Shown here: positions 44,293-53,795 of the stretch, one piece after another
Layout of the letters: every line of letters begins with the position of its first letter
Numbering within the stretch: the stretch's first letter is position 1
Assembly (NCBI GenBank): GCA_902514805.1
Contig: CABXSF010000002.1
Span: forward strand, 1 to 64,000
Source: an uncultured Pelagibacteraceae bacterium
GTDB taxonomy: Bacteria > Pseudomonadota > Alphaproteobacteria > Pelagibacterales > Pelagibacteraceae
Length of the DNA stretch: 64,000 bases
Reading direction: 5' to 3'
Made by a program: the position numbers and the translations under genes
Notes under the pieces: model-generated
Database searches by the model: none
The model's input: only the letters and a program-made list of their open reading frames with translations
Told to the model about the DNA's origin: nothing

Positions 44293-45597
44293 TTACTTAA
44301 TAATATTGAGATATTTTGCGTTTAAAAGACCTACTGATTTTAAAAGCTCTAACTGTGATAATAGAAGGTTTCTTTCTGAATTAGCTAGATTAATTCTAGC
44401 TGTTAAAAGAATTGTGTTTGATTGAATAACATCAAGGGTAGTTCTTCCAAGGCCAGTTTCATATTCAACTGTTATCCCTTCGTGAGCAATTTCTGCAGCT
44501 TTCACCTGTGCACGAACAGAGGACAATAAACTATCAGAAGATTGAAACTTAGACCAGGCACTAGCAACGTTTGTTTCATTAGTTCTAACAGCATTATCTA
44601 AAAGTAATTGTTTTCGATTTTGTAAATTCTTACTTCTTTCAAGAGATGCTGAATTTTTTCCCCCTTGAAATATTGGCCATGAAATTTCAGCACTTACTGT
44701 CTCTTGTTCTCTTTCATCATACGATGAGCTAAAATCATCTGACTTTGAAGACTTAGCTGAAATGGTTGCTGAAGGTGAAAATTCAGAAAGTGCAATTTTA
44801 ACATCCTTTTCGGATTGATCATATTCTAGTTTAGCAATTGTAAGATCTGGGTTATTCCCTTTTGAAATTTGAATTGCATTTTGAAGGGATATTGGAATTT
44901 CAAATATTATGTTTACATCTTCACTCAAACTCTCAATATCATTTAGTGGACCTATAATCTTTTCATAAAGAAGTTTAGCGGTTACTAAATCATTTTGAGA
45001 GTTGATAAATTGTGCTTGTGCTCCGGCTAAAGATGACTCAGATTGAGCTAAGTCAGCCAAAGTTATTATTCCACTCTCCAGTCTATTTTGATCGGTTTCG
45101 ACTTGTCTTTCTAACAAACCTAAGTTTTCTTTATTTATTTTAAATTTCTTATTTGCTAAGATAACTCCTGTAAATGCTTCAGCAGCACTTAATATAACTT
45201 CTTGTTCTTTCTTTAATAATTTTGCTTTTGCTAAATTTATTCCAATTTTACTTTTTTCAAGATCTGCCTTTCCACCTAAACCCTGAAAAACTTTTTGCTC
45301 TATCGTAACAGTTTGTGTTTCGGTATCTACATCAGTAATAGCAGCACTAGTTCCATCACGATCTGTTAATTTTTTGGTGGTTGCTTCACTTTTGGTTCCA
45401 GTTATTGTAACAGACGGAAAAAACTCACTTTTTGAAATTTTTAAATCCTCCTCAGAGACTGAAATATTTTTTCTTTCTGCATTCAATTCTGGGTTACTTA
45501 AATAAGCATCTTGCAATGCTTTATAAAAATCTGCTGCATACAAATTTTGTACCGAAAAAAATAAAATTAAAAATATTATTCTTAAAGAATTAAGCAT
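44293..45597 (-). CDS. tolC: TolC family outer-membrane channel protein
   Basis: A 434-residue exported protein with a signal peptide ending LYA. It has the two TolC-family OEP repeats, each with long coiled helices: DFYKALQDAYLSNPELNAERKN at the mature start, GIITLADLAQSESSLAGAQAQF closing repeat one, and GLGRTTLDVIQSNTILLTARINLANSE near the end. It forms the outer exit duct for type I secretion or efflux. No membrane-fusion or pump gene is adjacent. It overlaps the glycerate kinase gene by 8 bases. Confidence 0.9.
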   Translation of the reverse strand: MLNSLRIIFLILFFSVQNLYAADFYKALQDAYLSNPELNAERKNISVSEEDLKISKSEFFPSVTITGTKSEATTKKLTDRDGTSAAITDVDTETQTVTIEQKVFQGLGGKADLEKSKIGINLAKAKLLKKEQEVILSAAEAFTGVILANKKFKINKENLGLLERQVETDQNRLESGIITLADLAQSESSLAGAQAQFINSQNDLVTAKLLYEKIIGPLNDIESLSEDVNIIFEIPISLQNAIQISKGNNPDLTIAKLEYDQSEKDVKIALSEFSPSATISAKSSKSDDFSSSYDEREQETVSAEISWPIFQGGKNSASLERSKNLQNRKQLLLDNAVRTNETNVASAWSKFQSSDSLLSSVRAQVKAAEIAHEGITVEYETGLGRTTLDVIQSNTILLTARINLANSERNLLLSQLELLKSVGLLNAKYLNIIK

Positions 45598-46519
45598 GTT
45601 TAAACTTTACCTTTTTAATTTGATGGTTTTCATTTAGATCAATAACCGCTGAAGAATATTTTGGGGCATTCTTAAACATATTTTGAGTTATTCTTTGATA
45701 AGTCATCATAAAAGTTTCGACTTCTTTCTCATTCATTATCTTAGAGTTTTTTTTAGTTCCACTTTTCATTTTCAGTTTTTTTTCTTGTTTTAATCTCCAT
45801 CTTTTTAACAATTTAAAATTTTTGGCTTTTAAATATAACAGACAATCTAGCTGGTTAAAGAGTTTTGAATATTTCGATTTAAGTTGATTATTAACATAAC
45901 TTCTCCAAATTTTTTTTTTGTCTGCATTTTTTTCTAAAATATTCATTGGTCTATTTAAAGATTTTTTATTTTCAGGTTTAGCACCAATACACCAACCTTC
46001 CAAAATTAAAATATCCGGTTTCTTTTTTAACTTAAGCCAACTATTTTTTTTACACCTATCATCTATTGACTTATCAAATTTTGGAACACTAATTGATCTA
46101 AATGTATTTTTTTTAACTTTCCTAAAAAGATTAATCATTAATTGTATGTCATGAGTACCTGGAACCCCTCTTGTTAGCAATAGAGGATGTTTTTTTTTTG
46201 ATAATAAAATTCTTTCTTTTCTAGTTTTATAAAAATCATCTATAGAAATTTTGAAAACTTGTAATTTGAAATACTTGATAAGTACTAATTTAAATAAAGT
46301 TGAAATTGTTGTTTTTCCAGTCCCCTGGCCTCCTGCAAGACCAACGAGTAAGGTTTTTTTATCTTTCCTTTTTTTATTAATCCAAAAACATAAAGGAATT
46401 ATATGGGATTTTATCATTTGATCTTTGTTTTTAAACTTTTCTTTTTTTGTTTCTTGTGACTGTATATATTTTACACAATCTTTTCCTACTTTTTCGAAAC
46501 ACTCTCTATAATTTTGCAT
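45590..46519 (-). CDS. P-loop kinase, D-glycerate 3-kinase-like
   Basis: A 309-residue P-loop kinase. Walker A is GLAGGQGTGKTTIS (about 60-73). ISIDDFYKTRKER, the TRGVPGTHDIQLM block, FDKSIDDRC and LILEGWCIGAKP match the plant-type GLYK/YggC group, which makes 3-phosphoglycerate from D-glycerate. The C-terminus has EVETFMMTYQRITQNM. That role would feed glycerate from photorespiratory-type glycolate or serine metabolism into glycolysis. Specificity is inferred. Confidence 0.8.
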   Translation of the reverse strand: MQNYRECFEKVGKDCVKYIQSQETKKEKFKNKDQMIKSHIIPLCFWINKKRKDKKTLLVGLAGGQGTGKTTISTLFKLVLIKYFKLQVFKISIDDFYKTRKERILLSKKKHPLLLTRGVPGTHDIQLMINLFRKVKKNTFRSISVPKFDKSIDDRCKKNSWLKLKKKPDILILEGWCIGAKPENKKSLNRPMNILEKNADKKKIWRSYVNNQLKSKYSKLFNQLDCLLYLKAKNFKLLKRWRLKQEKKLKMKSGTKKNSKIMNEKEVETFMMTYQRITQNMFKNAPKYSSAVIDLNENHQIKKVKFKHA

Positions 46520-46520
46520 C

Positions 46521-46892
46521 TTATTTTTTTTGATCTAATGGGTGGTTTTCACCATTATTGACTGGAACATCTTTTAAAGCAAAAGTATCTATGTCGTCAA
46601 TACATGCAAGGTTTATTCCATAAATTTTTGGATTAATTCTTGGTCTATTGTGAGTATGAATACCACATATAGAACAGAAATAGTGTCTGGCAACTTTTGT
46701 ATAATATTGATAAAGTTTTAATATTTTTTCGCCTTTAATTAATTTGAAATCATTCTCTCCTACTACACCAATTATGTATCCTTTTCTTTTACATAAAGAA
46801 CAATTGCATCTCATGAATTTTTCAATACCTGTTTCAGGTATCTTTACTTCAGCTTCAACTTCACCACAATGACATGTTAATTTTTTAATCAT
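46521..46892 (-). CDS. GFA/CENP-V family zinc protein, copy 2
   Basis: A 123-residue protein of the GFA family (glutathione-dependent formaldehyde-activating enzyme fold). Zinc Cys motifs CHCGEVEAEV, CNCSLCKRKG and FCSICGIHTHNRPR are all present. It is clearly paralogous to the upstream gene: the two overlap by 4 bases (ATGA) and share most motif residues, so they arose by tandem duplication. The substrate is unknown; few members are shown to act on formaldehyde. Confidence 0.87.
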   Translation of the reverse strand: MIKKLTCHCGEVEAEVKIPETGIEKFMRCNCSLCKRKGYIIGVVGENDFKLIKGEKILKLYQYYTKVARHYFCSICGIHTHNRPRINPKIYGINLACIDDIDTFALKDVPVNNGENHPLDQKK

Positions 46893-47263
46893 TTTTCAAT
46901 TCTATCCATCTTATGATTTTTACCATTATTTACTCTTACGTTAAGTTCAAATAATTCTTTGGTTGATATATCTTCCAAACATCCAACGTTAACTCCATAT
47001 GTATTTGGATCACTCCTTCTTAAATTATGGGTATTTATTCCGCAGACTGAACAAAAAAAGTGCTTTGCAGCTTTTGTATTGAATTGGTAACATTTAATTT
47101 TTTCTGCACCCTTTATTATTTCCAAATCTTCCTTATCCACTATTGTTGTTATAGAGCCTTTTCTTTTACAAATAGAGCAGTTACATCTGTAATAATCATT
47201 TGATTTTTCTTTTAATTTTATTTTTATTTCTATTGCTCCGCAGTGACACGTTAATTTTTTCAT
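46889..47263 (-). CDS. GFA/CENP-V family zinc protein, copy 1
   Basis: A 124-residue paralogue of the next gene, with CHCGAIEIKI, CNCSICKRKG and FCSVCGINTHNLRR as zinc ligands. The two proteins match along their whole length (for example KCYQFNTKAAKHFFCSVCG here against LYQYYTKVARHYFCSICG there). It is divergent from umuD, with 169 bases between the starts. Confidence 0.87.
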   Translation of the reverse strand: MKKLTCHCGAIEIKIKLKEKSNDYYRCNCSICKRKGSITTIVDKEDLEIIKGAEKIKCYQFNTKAAKHFFCSVCGINTHNLRRSDPNTYGVNVGCLEDISTKELFELNVRVNNGKNHKMDRIEK

Positions 47264-47376
47264 CTCTTTTTTACTCTATCCCTTGTAAAAGTTATCCACA
47301 ACGTATCAAAATGTAGTTTCAGTGTTCTCGTTTTGATTCACTTTTGATTCAATTTCAGACTCAAAATACAACCTAT

Positions 47377-47405
47377 TTGACTATATCGATTTATTAGGCT
47401 ATTAA
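47377..47405 (+). promoter_or_regulatory. sigma-70 promoter of umuDC
   Basis: TTGACT (47377-47382), exact 17-base spacer, TATTAA (47400-47405). The predicted transcription start near 47412 puts the SOS box directly over the start of transcription. Confidence 0.75.
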
Positions 47406-47413
47406 TTGCAAAA

Positions 47414-47428
47414 GAACAAAATAAGAAC
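47414..47428 (+). promoter_or_regulatory. LexA-type SOS box of umuDC (GAAC-N7-GAAC)
   Basis: GAACAAAATAAGAAC is the complement of the alphaproteobacterial LexA direct repeat GTTC-N7-GTTC, with both half-sites perfect. It lies between the predicted transcription start and the umuD ATG, where a bound repressor would block initiation. Confidence 0.85.
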
Positions 47429-47432
47429 ACTT

Positions 47433-47828
47433 ATGAAGCTAACTATACCCTATTATTTACACAAAGCTGGAGCAGGTTTTCCTTCGCCAGCTACCGACTA
47501 CATTGAGGAAGACATAGATCTAAATGTTCACCTCATAAAAAATGTTCCTGCAACATTTATAATTAGGGTACAGGGAAAATCTATGGTCAACGCTGGAATT
47601 TATGACGGAGATCTATTAGTTGTAGACAAAAGTCTAAAGCCTAAAAACTTTTCTACTGTTATAGCAAATGTTCACGACGAACTCGTTGTTAAAAATTTTG
47701 TTAAAGAAAAAGATAGGCAATTTTTAACCTCAGGATCTAAAAAATTTGAGGATAGAATTTTAATAAATGAAGAAGCAGATATTTTTGTTTGGGGGGTCGT
47801 AACTTATGTCATCCACTCTGTATACTAA
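47433..47828 (+). CDS. umuD: UmuD-type S24 peptidase, polymerase V subunit
   Basis: The ATG at 47433 gives 131 residues; a TTG at 47406 would start inside the promoter and SOS box and is rejected. The self-cleavage site is Ala-Gly in [10 protein letters not shown] (about 14-15). Nucleophile Ser 50 is in [10 protein letters not shown] and general base Lys 87 is in DELVVKNF, 37 residues apart as in E. coli UmuD. No DNA-binding domain is present, so this is not LexA. RecA-stimulated cleavage would give UmuD' for polymerase V. It overlaps umuC by 23 bases. Confidence 0.93.
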   Translation: MKLTIPYYLHKAGAGFPSPATDYIEEDIDLNVHLIKNVPATFIIRVQGKSMVNAGIYDGDLLVVDKSLKPKNFSTVIANVHDELVVKNFVKEKDRQFLTSGSKKFEDRILINEEADIFVWGVVTYVIHSVY

Positions 47829-49086
47829 AAAAATTGCATTGATAGATTGCAATTCTTTCTATGTTTCTTGTGAAAGATTATTCAATCCAAAAATAAGAAA
47901 GTTACCTGTGGTAGTTCTTTCTAATAATGATGGATGTATAATATCGAGATCTAACGAGGCTAAAGCCTTAGGAATTAAAATGGGAGAGCCTTATTTTAAA
48001 GCACGAAATATTATCATAAAAAATAATGTTCAAGTATTTTCGTCAAACTATTCTCTATATGGGGACATATCACGAAGAGTAATGCGAACACTAAAAAGAT
48101 TTAACTCAAAAATAGAAGTTTATTCTATTGATGAAGCCTTTCTAGATTTATCTAATTTTTCAGACAAAGATGTAAAGGATGTTGGTAAAGAAATTAGAAA
48201 TACTGTTTTACAATGGACTGGTATACCAACTAGTATCGGAATAGCTGAAACTAAAACTTTAAGCAAAGTTGCAAATCACATAGCGAAAAAACAGAAGTCA
48301 GGTGTTGTAAGTTTGGTCAATATTAGGGACTTAGACCCAATATTAGAAAAAGTTGAAGTAAGAGATATATGGGGAGTTGGAAAACAACTCTCAAAGTTTT
48401 ATATCAAAAACGGGATTTATAATGCAAAACAATTAAAAAATGCCTCGAACACTTGGATTAAAAAAACTAAAAATGTTCTTAGTTCAAGAACTGCTATGGA
48501 GCTTAGAGGTGTTCCTTGTATCGAAATTGAAACTAAACAAGCAAAAAGAAAAAGTTGTTGTGTATCAAGATCGTTTGGAAAGAAAGTAGAAAAACTTAGA
48601 GAACTAAAAGAGTCTGTAACGAGCTACTGTTTGAATGCAGCAGAAAAAATTAGATCTGAGTCATTAGTATGCAAATCTGTTACGATTTTTATAAGAACAA
48701 GTCCTTTTCAAAATAAAGGTATATTTTATTCAAATTCAAAGACAATCGACTTTCCTATTGCAACAAATAATAGTATCGAAATAGTTAAAAATGCTCTTAC
48801 AGGTCTTGATCTAATATACAAAGATGGATTTAAGTATCAAAAAGCTGGTATAATTTTGTCAGGCTTGTCTGACTCTGAAAAGGGAAATAGTTTATTTAAG
48901 TCTACAAAAGACGAGAAGATAAAAAATTTAATGCAATCTATTGATAATACTAACTATAGATATGGAAGATCAACAATTAGCTTAGCAAGTGCAGGAATAA
49001 ATAAAAAATGGAGTATGAGAAGACAATATTCCTCAAAAATTGATACAGCAGATTTTTATTGTTTACCTAAAATAGTAGCAAACTAG
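47806..49086 (+). CDS. umuC: UmuC, Y-family DNA polymerase V catalytic subunit
   Basis: A 426-residue translesion polymerase. The palm has [17 protein letters not shown] with the first catalytic Asp and [11 protein letters not shown] with the Asp-Glu pair. [22 protein letters not shown] is the fingers block. Helix-hairpin-helix [16 protein letters not shown] and the C-terminal little-finger region follow. Error-prone bypass during SOS is expected. Its TAG interlocks with the TAG of the convergent glycosyltransferase gene (CTAG). Confidence 0.95.
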   Translation: MSSTLYTKKIALIDCNSFYVSCERLFNPKIRKLPVVVLSNNDGCIISRSNEAKALGIKMGEPYFKARNIIIKNNVQVFSSNYSLYGDISRRVMRTLKRFNSKIEVYSIDEAFLDLSNFSDKDVKDVGKEIRNTVLQWTGIPTSIGIAETKTLSKVANHIAKKQKSGVVSLVNIRDLDPILEKVEVRDIWGVGKQLSKFYIKNGIYNAKQLKNASNTWIKKTKNVLSSRTAMELRGVPCIEIETKQAKRKSCCVSRSFGKKVEKLRELKESVTSYCLNAAEKIRSESLVCKSVTIFIRTSPFQNKGIFYSNSKTIDFPIATNNSIEIVKNALTGLDLIYKDGFKYQKAGIILSGLSDSEKGNSLFKSTKDEKIKNLMQSIDNTNYRYGRSTISLASAGINKKWSMRRQYSSKIDTADFYCLPKIVAN

Positions 49087-49949
49087 TGCGGACGCACATC
49101 CGCAATGTTTGAGAGTGATGCATCGAATTCTTTGATATTTTCTCTATTAGATAAATTGAAAATGATAAATAAAAACAAGATAAGAAGAAAAAGAGGAAAG
49201 ATAGTGATTAAGGAAATATTTTTATTTATGATGGCAAAATAAATTACAAAAAACAAAATTGATCTTATAATAACATTAAACTTAAAAACAGAAATGATAG
49301 ATAAACTGTGTTTAACCAGATTTATAAAACTCATTTTAGATGGCCCAAAATAACGTTTGCCTCTGATTGATTTAATCGATCCAAAACTTTTTTCAGTTTT
49401 AACAAGAGATCCAGAAAAACTATTCCAGGATGATTTTTCAATAATAAACTTTTTAACAACTGATTTGGGTAAACAAGTGAAATTTCCAAATTTAATACTT
49501 TTTCCTGTAAAGAAATATGTCAAAAATTTATGGACTACATAAAAAAAGGTAAAAATTGATCCTTCGGATCTTTTAATTCTTTCACCAACTATTGCTTTTT
49601 CAACATAATAATCTGTGCTTTCAATAAATTTACTAATTTCGTCTGGTCTGTCCTCCCCGTCGCCATCCATTGGAATTGCATAATCAAAATCCTCTTTTTC
49701 ATAAATATATTTTAAACCGGTCGCAATAGATCTTGCGTGTCCAACATTTTTTAATAAATTGATTACTTCAACTTTGATTTCCTCTGTGGAGAATCTTTTA
49801 TCATCATATTTTTCTGTCGATCCATCATTAATTACAAAAATTGAGAACTTGCAGTTAATGTTTTTTACCTTCAAGTTTATATCTTCAATAAGTTTTTCAA
49901 GAGACTGCCAATCGTTATAAATTGGAATTAAGATTATTATTTTTTTCAT
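49083..49949 (-). CDS. family 2 glycosyltransferase, membrane-anchored (DPM1/GtrB-like)
   Basis: The ATG at 49949 overlaps the upstream stop as ATGA and starts directly with [18 protein letters not shown], so a longer frame is unlikely; length is 288 residues. The GT-A core has [23 protein letters not shown] and the [11 protein letters not shown] metal site. Two C-terminal spans (about 225-270) match polyprenyl-phosphate sugar transferases. It probably loads a sugar on undecaprenyl phosphate for the GT39 protein coded just upstream. Confidence 0.85.
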   Translation of the reverse strand: MKKIIILIPIYNDWQSLEKLIEDINLKVKNINCKFSIFVINDGSTEKYDDKRFSTEEIKVEVINLLKNVGHARSIATGLKYIYEKEDFDYAIPMDGDGEDRPDEISKFIESTDYYVEKAIVGERIKRSEGSIFTFFYVVHKFLTYFFTGKSIKFGNFTCLPKSVVKKFIIEKSSWNSFSGSLVKTEKSFGSIKSIRGKRYFGPSKMSFINLVKHSLSIISVFKFNVIIRSILFFVIYFAIINKNISLITIFPLFLLILFLFIIFNLSNRENIKEFDASLSNIADVRPH

Positions 49950-51265
49950 CTGTAACCTACACAAACTTTTTTAGTACAAATGTAAACATTTAGTAAATCA
50001 ACATTCTTTTGATTTATTTCTCCAAGCCATACTGGTCTTCCTTCCATATGGTAAGATATATTACCTGCATACCATTCATCTCCTAAAACTACATTAATTG
50101 ATTCTGTGAAATCTTTTTGCCAAATTTGAAGAACTTTATTGGCTTCAAACTTGCCTTTATAATCAGTTCTTTTATTTTCACTAATGAGCGAGACCAGACC
50201 ATATGTAATAGGAGATAATAAAAACAAAATTAAAAATGGTTTGAAAAATTCTTTAAACGTTTGTTCGTCATCTTTAATATCAAACATGCTTAAAATAAGG
50301 ACACCAAAAAAAAGATAAAAAGGTGTCATCCACATCGTTCTTATTTTTGAGCCAGTGACTACTGAAGTCACAAATATTAAAATAATAGGTAAAAAATTTA
50401 TTAATAAAATAAAATATTTTTTTTTATCATTAATATCAAATCTTAATTTTATTTTTTTTATTATAAAATAACAAAGAATAAAAAAGGGAATTAATATTCC
50501 AATTTGTTTTATCAAAAATAAAATTGGAAACTTTAAATGATTTAAAAAACTATAATCTACCATTCCAGCTCTATTAAAAGCATATTTAATTGTTACAAAA
50601 TCATTTTGAAAAAGCCAAATTAAATGTGGAACTAGTAAAACAAAAAATATTTCAATTGGTAAATAATGTTTAAAATCTATTTTTCTAGTTTTTGTTATAA
50701 AAAATTCATAGGCAAAAATAATTACTACCGATAAAAATAAGTAAGAAAATAAGTACTTTGTTAAAAAACCAATTGCAGCAGTAACACCTAATAAAATTAG
50801 TATTACGGTATTTGTATCTTTTTTTATGTATAATTTCCATGAAAAGTAAACCGTAAGAGCCCAAAAAGGTAATTGGCAAACGTTTACGTTAAATTCAGGT
50901 GTAGTAAAATTATAAAAGTATATTCCCTCAAGAATTAAAACAGAAAAAAAACTTAAAGTCTTATTTTGAAAAAATTCATTTGAAAATATCCATACTATAT
51001 AAAAGGCTGATACTACAAAAATTTGACTTAAAAAATAATACGCGATGTCATTACTTCCAAAAAAGAAATAAAAAAATTCAACAAAGAAAGCACTCACTGG
51101 AGGATGCTTGTTATATCCCCAATCTAAATTACTGCCCCAGGCTAATGCTTCTATCGTATCCAATGGTAAATTATTATTTGTTATAGAAGGAATCAAAGTC
51201 CAAACAAATAAGTGTGCGATTAAAAAAAGATAGAATAAATTACTTATATTCTTTTTTTTAAACAT
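49946..51265 (-). CDS. GT39/ArnT-like membrane glycosyltransferase
   Basis: A 439-residue polytopic protein with about ten spans. The first periplasmic loop carries DTIEALAWGSNLDWGYNKHPPVSAFF, the Asp/Glu and HPP pattern of PMT/ArnT transferases, which use lipid-linked sugars. The soluble C-terminal end has DEWYAGNISYHMEGRP. With the GT2 gene (4-base overlap) it forms a loading and transfer pair, likely decorating lipid A or another envelope glycolipid. Confidence 0.86.
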   Translation of the reverse strand: MFKKKNISNLFYLFLIAHLFVWTLIPSITNNNLPLDTIEALAWGSNLDWGYNKHPPVSAFFVEFFYFFFGSNDIAYYFLSQIFVVSAFYIVWIFSNEFFQNKTLSFFSVLILEGIYFYNFTTPEFNVNVCQLPFWALTVYFSWKLYIKKDTNTVILILLGVTAAIGFLTKYLFSYLFLSVVIIFAYEFFITKTRKIDFKHYLPIEIFFVLLVPHLIWLFQNDFVTIKYAFNRAGMVDYSFLNHLKFPILFLIKQIGILIPFFILCYFIIKKIKLRFDINDKKKYFILLINFLPIILIFVTSVVTGSKIRTMWMTPFYLFFGVLILSMFDIKDDEQTFKEFFKPFLILFLLSPITYGLVSLISENKRTDYKGKFEANKVLQIWQKDFTESINVVLGDEWYAGNISYHMEGRPVWLGEINQKNVDLLNVYICTKKVCVGYR

Positions 51266-51296
51266 ATATCTATATATTTATACAATTAATGGTTTC

Positions 51297-51324
51297 TTGA
51301 CACTATTTTATTGCTGAATATACT
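51297..51324 (+). promoter_or_regulatory. strong sigma-70 promoter of dksA
   Basis: Perfect TTGACA (51297-51302), 16-base spacer, TATACT (51319-51324). The predicted transcription start is about 15 bases before the dksA ATG, leaving a very short leader. Confidence 0.8.
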
Positions 51325-51345
51325 GCGGTCGCTTTAGAAATTAAA

Positions 51346-51765
51346 ATGGTTAAAATTTCAAAAAACTACGTCCCAAAAGAATCGGAAAAATATATGTGTG
51401 AAAAACATAAGCTGTTTTTTAAAAATAAACTATCAGAGTGGAAAAAAGACCTTATAAGATCAAACAACGAAGCTCTGTATAATAGCTCAATGGATGACAA
51501 TAGCACATCAGCAGACATCGTGGATCAGGCAAGTTCATACACGGACAAAAATGTTGAGATGAGAGCTATAAATAGACAGATAAAACTTATATCTAAAATC
51601 GATGCGGCGCTGAGAAGAATCAAAGATGGGACCTATGGTTTTTGTGAAGATACAGGTGAACCAATCGGTATAAAGAGATTAATTGCTCGTCCTGTAGCAA
51701 CATTAAGTATTTCTGCTCAAGAAAAACATGAAAAAGAGGAAAAAGTTTATGCAAGTGACGTTTAG
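51346..51765 (+). CDS. dksA: DksA-type RNA polymerase-binding regulator, zinc-less form
   Basis: A 139-residue secondary-channel factor that works with ppGpp. The coiled-coil hairpin (about 30-100) has the acidic tip SADIVDQAS; the C-terminal block reads YGFCEDTGEPIGIKRLIARP followed by ATLSISAQEKHE. Of the four zinc Cys of E. coli DksA only one remains (FCEDTG); the others are Thr, Ser and Gln-type residues. This zinc-independent variant is known in alphaproteobacteria. It interlocks with the GST gene by TTAG. Confidence 0.93.
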   Translation: MVKISKNYVPKESEKYMCEKHKLFFKNKLSEWKKDLIRSNNEALYNSSMDDNSTSADIVDQASSYTDKNVEMRAINRQIKLISKIDAALRRIKDGTYGFCEDTGEPIGIKRLIARPVATLSISAQEKHEKEEKVYASDV

Positions 51766-52400
51766 GGAGAGGGTATTTTTTCTCCTTTATTCATAAAATC
51801 ATAACCTTTGATAACCGCTGCTCGACGTGCGATATCGTTATACCATCTCGTCAAATTTTTATAGTTCTTTAAACCAATATCATGCCAGTCATGTCTAGCA
51901 ATCCATGGCCATGTAGCTATGTCAGCAATTGAGTACTCTTCACCTGCTAAAAATTTTGATTCCGATAATCTTAGATCTAAATCGTTATAAATTGCTTTTG
52001 AAATTTTAAAATATCTATCTTCCCCAAATTCACTTTTTCCTGGATTATAATGATGAAACTGGTGATGTTGACCCAACATTGGTCCAACATAACCCATCTG
52101 GGCCATTAACCATTGATTAATTTGGTCTCTATTTTTTTCCTCATAAAACTTATCACTTTTATTAGCTAGGTAGATCAAAATTGCACCAGACTCGAAAATT
52201 GTTTTACCATTCTCATGATCTTTGATTACAGGAATTTTATTAAATGGACTTATTTTTTTAAATTCAGAGTTAAATTGTTCGTTTTTGAACAAATTTACTT
52301 TTGTTACTTTGTATTCATATTGTATTTCCTCAAGCATAATTGAGATCTTTTTTCCATTAGGCGTATCGGCTGTAAAAAGCTCAATCAACTTTGACACCAA
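51762..52400 (-). CDS. glutathione S-transferase family protein
   Basis: A 212-residue GST. The thioredoxin-like N-domain has ELFTADTPNGKKISIMLEE, KIPVIKDHENG (cis-Pro) and IFESGAILIYLANK. The helical C-domain has QMGYVGPMLGQHHQFHHY and FLAGEEYSIADIATWPW. The TPNGKK and GPMLGQ patterns suggest the YfcG/YghU disulfide-reductase group. It overlaps the flavoprotein gene by 20 bases, so it belongs to the redox set behind proteorhodopsin. Confidence 0.9.
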   Translation of the reverse strand: MVSKLIELFTADTPNGKKISIMLEEIQYEYKVTKVNLFKNEQFNSEFKKISPFNKIPVIKDHENGKTIFESGAILIYLANKSDKFYEEKNRDQINQWLMAQMGYVGPMLGQHHQFHHYNPGKSEFGEDRYFKISKAIYNDLDLRLSESKFLAGEEYSIADIATWPWIARHDWHDIGLKNYKNLTRWYNDIARRAAVIKGYDFMNKGEKIPSP

Positions 52401-53399
52401 GTCTATTTTTTATAGTTTTTGAGGATGTCGTAAATTCAAAACGATATTTCTCATTGGGCCTAGCCAATTTAAAGCATGCCCTTGCCGCTAAAGCCCCTTC
52501 GTGGAAACCTGACAAAATTAATTTTAACTTACCGGGATAATTGCAAATATCACCAACAGCATAGATACCTTTTTGATTTGTCTCAAATTTTTCAGTATCA
52601 ACCTCGACTGTTTTTTTATCAATATTAAGCCCCCAATTTGCAATTGGCCCTAATTGCATAATAAGCCCAAAGAAACCTAGCACATAATCTGTTTTCAAAT
52701 TTTCAATTTTCTTATCATCATCTTCGATATCTATACTTTCAATTTTATTTGAACCATTAATCTTTTTTAATTGAAACTTAGTAAAAAGATTTATTTTTTT
52801 TGATTTTGTAAGCTCATGTACTTTATCGACAGTTGCCTGAGCGCCTCTAAATTCATCCCTTCTATGTATCAGATTAACATTACAATTATTTGATAATTCA
52901 ATAGCCCAATCTAAAGCGCTGTCCCCACCACCAAAAATCGAAACAGTTTTACCTTTAAAAATATTTTTATCTTTTATTGAATATAAAATTGATTTATTTT
53001 CAAATTTCTCGTGTCCCTCAACTGAAAACTTTCTTGGTTCAAATGATCCAACTCCACCAGCAATTATGACATTTGGAGTAGTAAACAAGGTTCCTTTACT
53101 TGTTTTAACAATCCATTTGTCACCATCTTTTTTTACTTCATCAACTCTTTCAGATAAATGAAATTTAATATCAAATGGTTTTAGTTGATTAATTAAATTA
53201 TTAGTAAGCTCTTCGCCTGTGCATTCTGGAACTGCAGGGATATCATAAATTGGTTTGTCAGGATAAAGTTCTATGCATTGTCCACCTATTTTATCTAAAT
53301 TATCAACGATCTCACAATCTAAACCAATTAATTTTAATTGATGTGCAGTAAAAAGACCGGTAGGTCCAGCTCCTATAATCAATGCATCTGTTTTAATCA

Positions 53400-53400
<1 letters not shown>
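52381..53400 (-). CDS. ferredoxin-NADP+ reductase, thioredoxin-reductase-like
   Basis: A 339-residue FAD flavoprotein. The FAD-binding motif is IIGAGPTGLFTAHQL; the NADPH-binding domain has SIFGGGDSALDWAI; the C-terminal FAD block has GIYAVGDICNYPGK. The CxxC of true thioredoxin reductase is missing, which marks the TrxR-like ferredoxin-NADP reductase class. Its start overlaps the ferredoxin stop, so ferredoxin is the obvious partner. Confidence 0.92.
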
Positions 53401-53776
<376 letters not shown>

Positions 53777-53795
53777 AAAATTAAGATAATTTTAA

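Noticed and set aside
47406-47432. TTG start at 47406 for umuD
   Set aside because: It would lie at or before the predicted transcription start and inside the SOS box region.
47433-47828. umuD as LexA
   Set aside because: No helix-turn-helix domain; cleavage site and Ser-Lys spacing fit UmuD, and umuC overlaps it.
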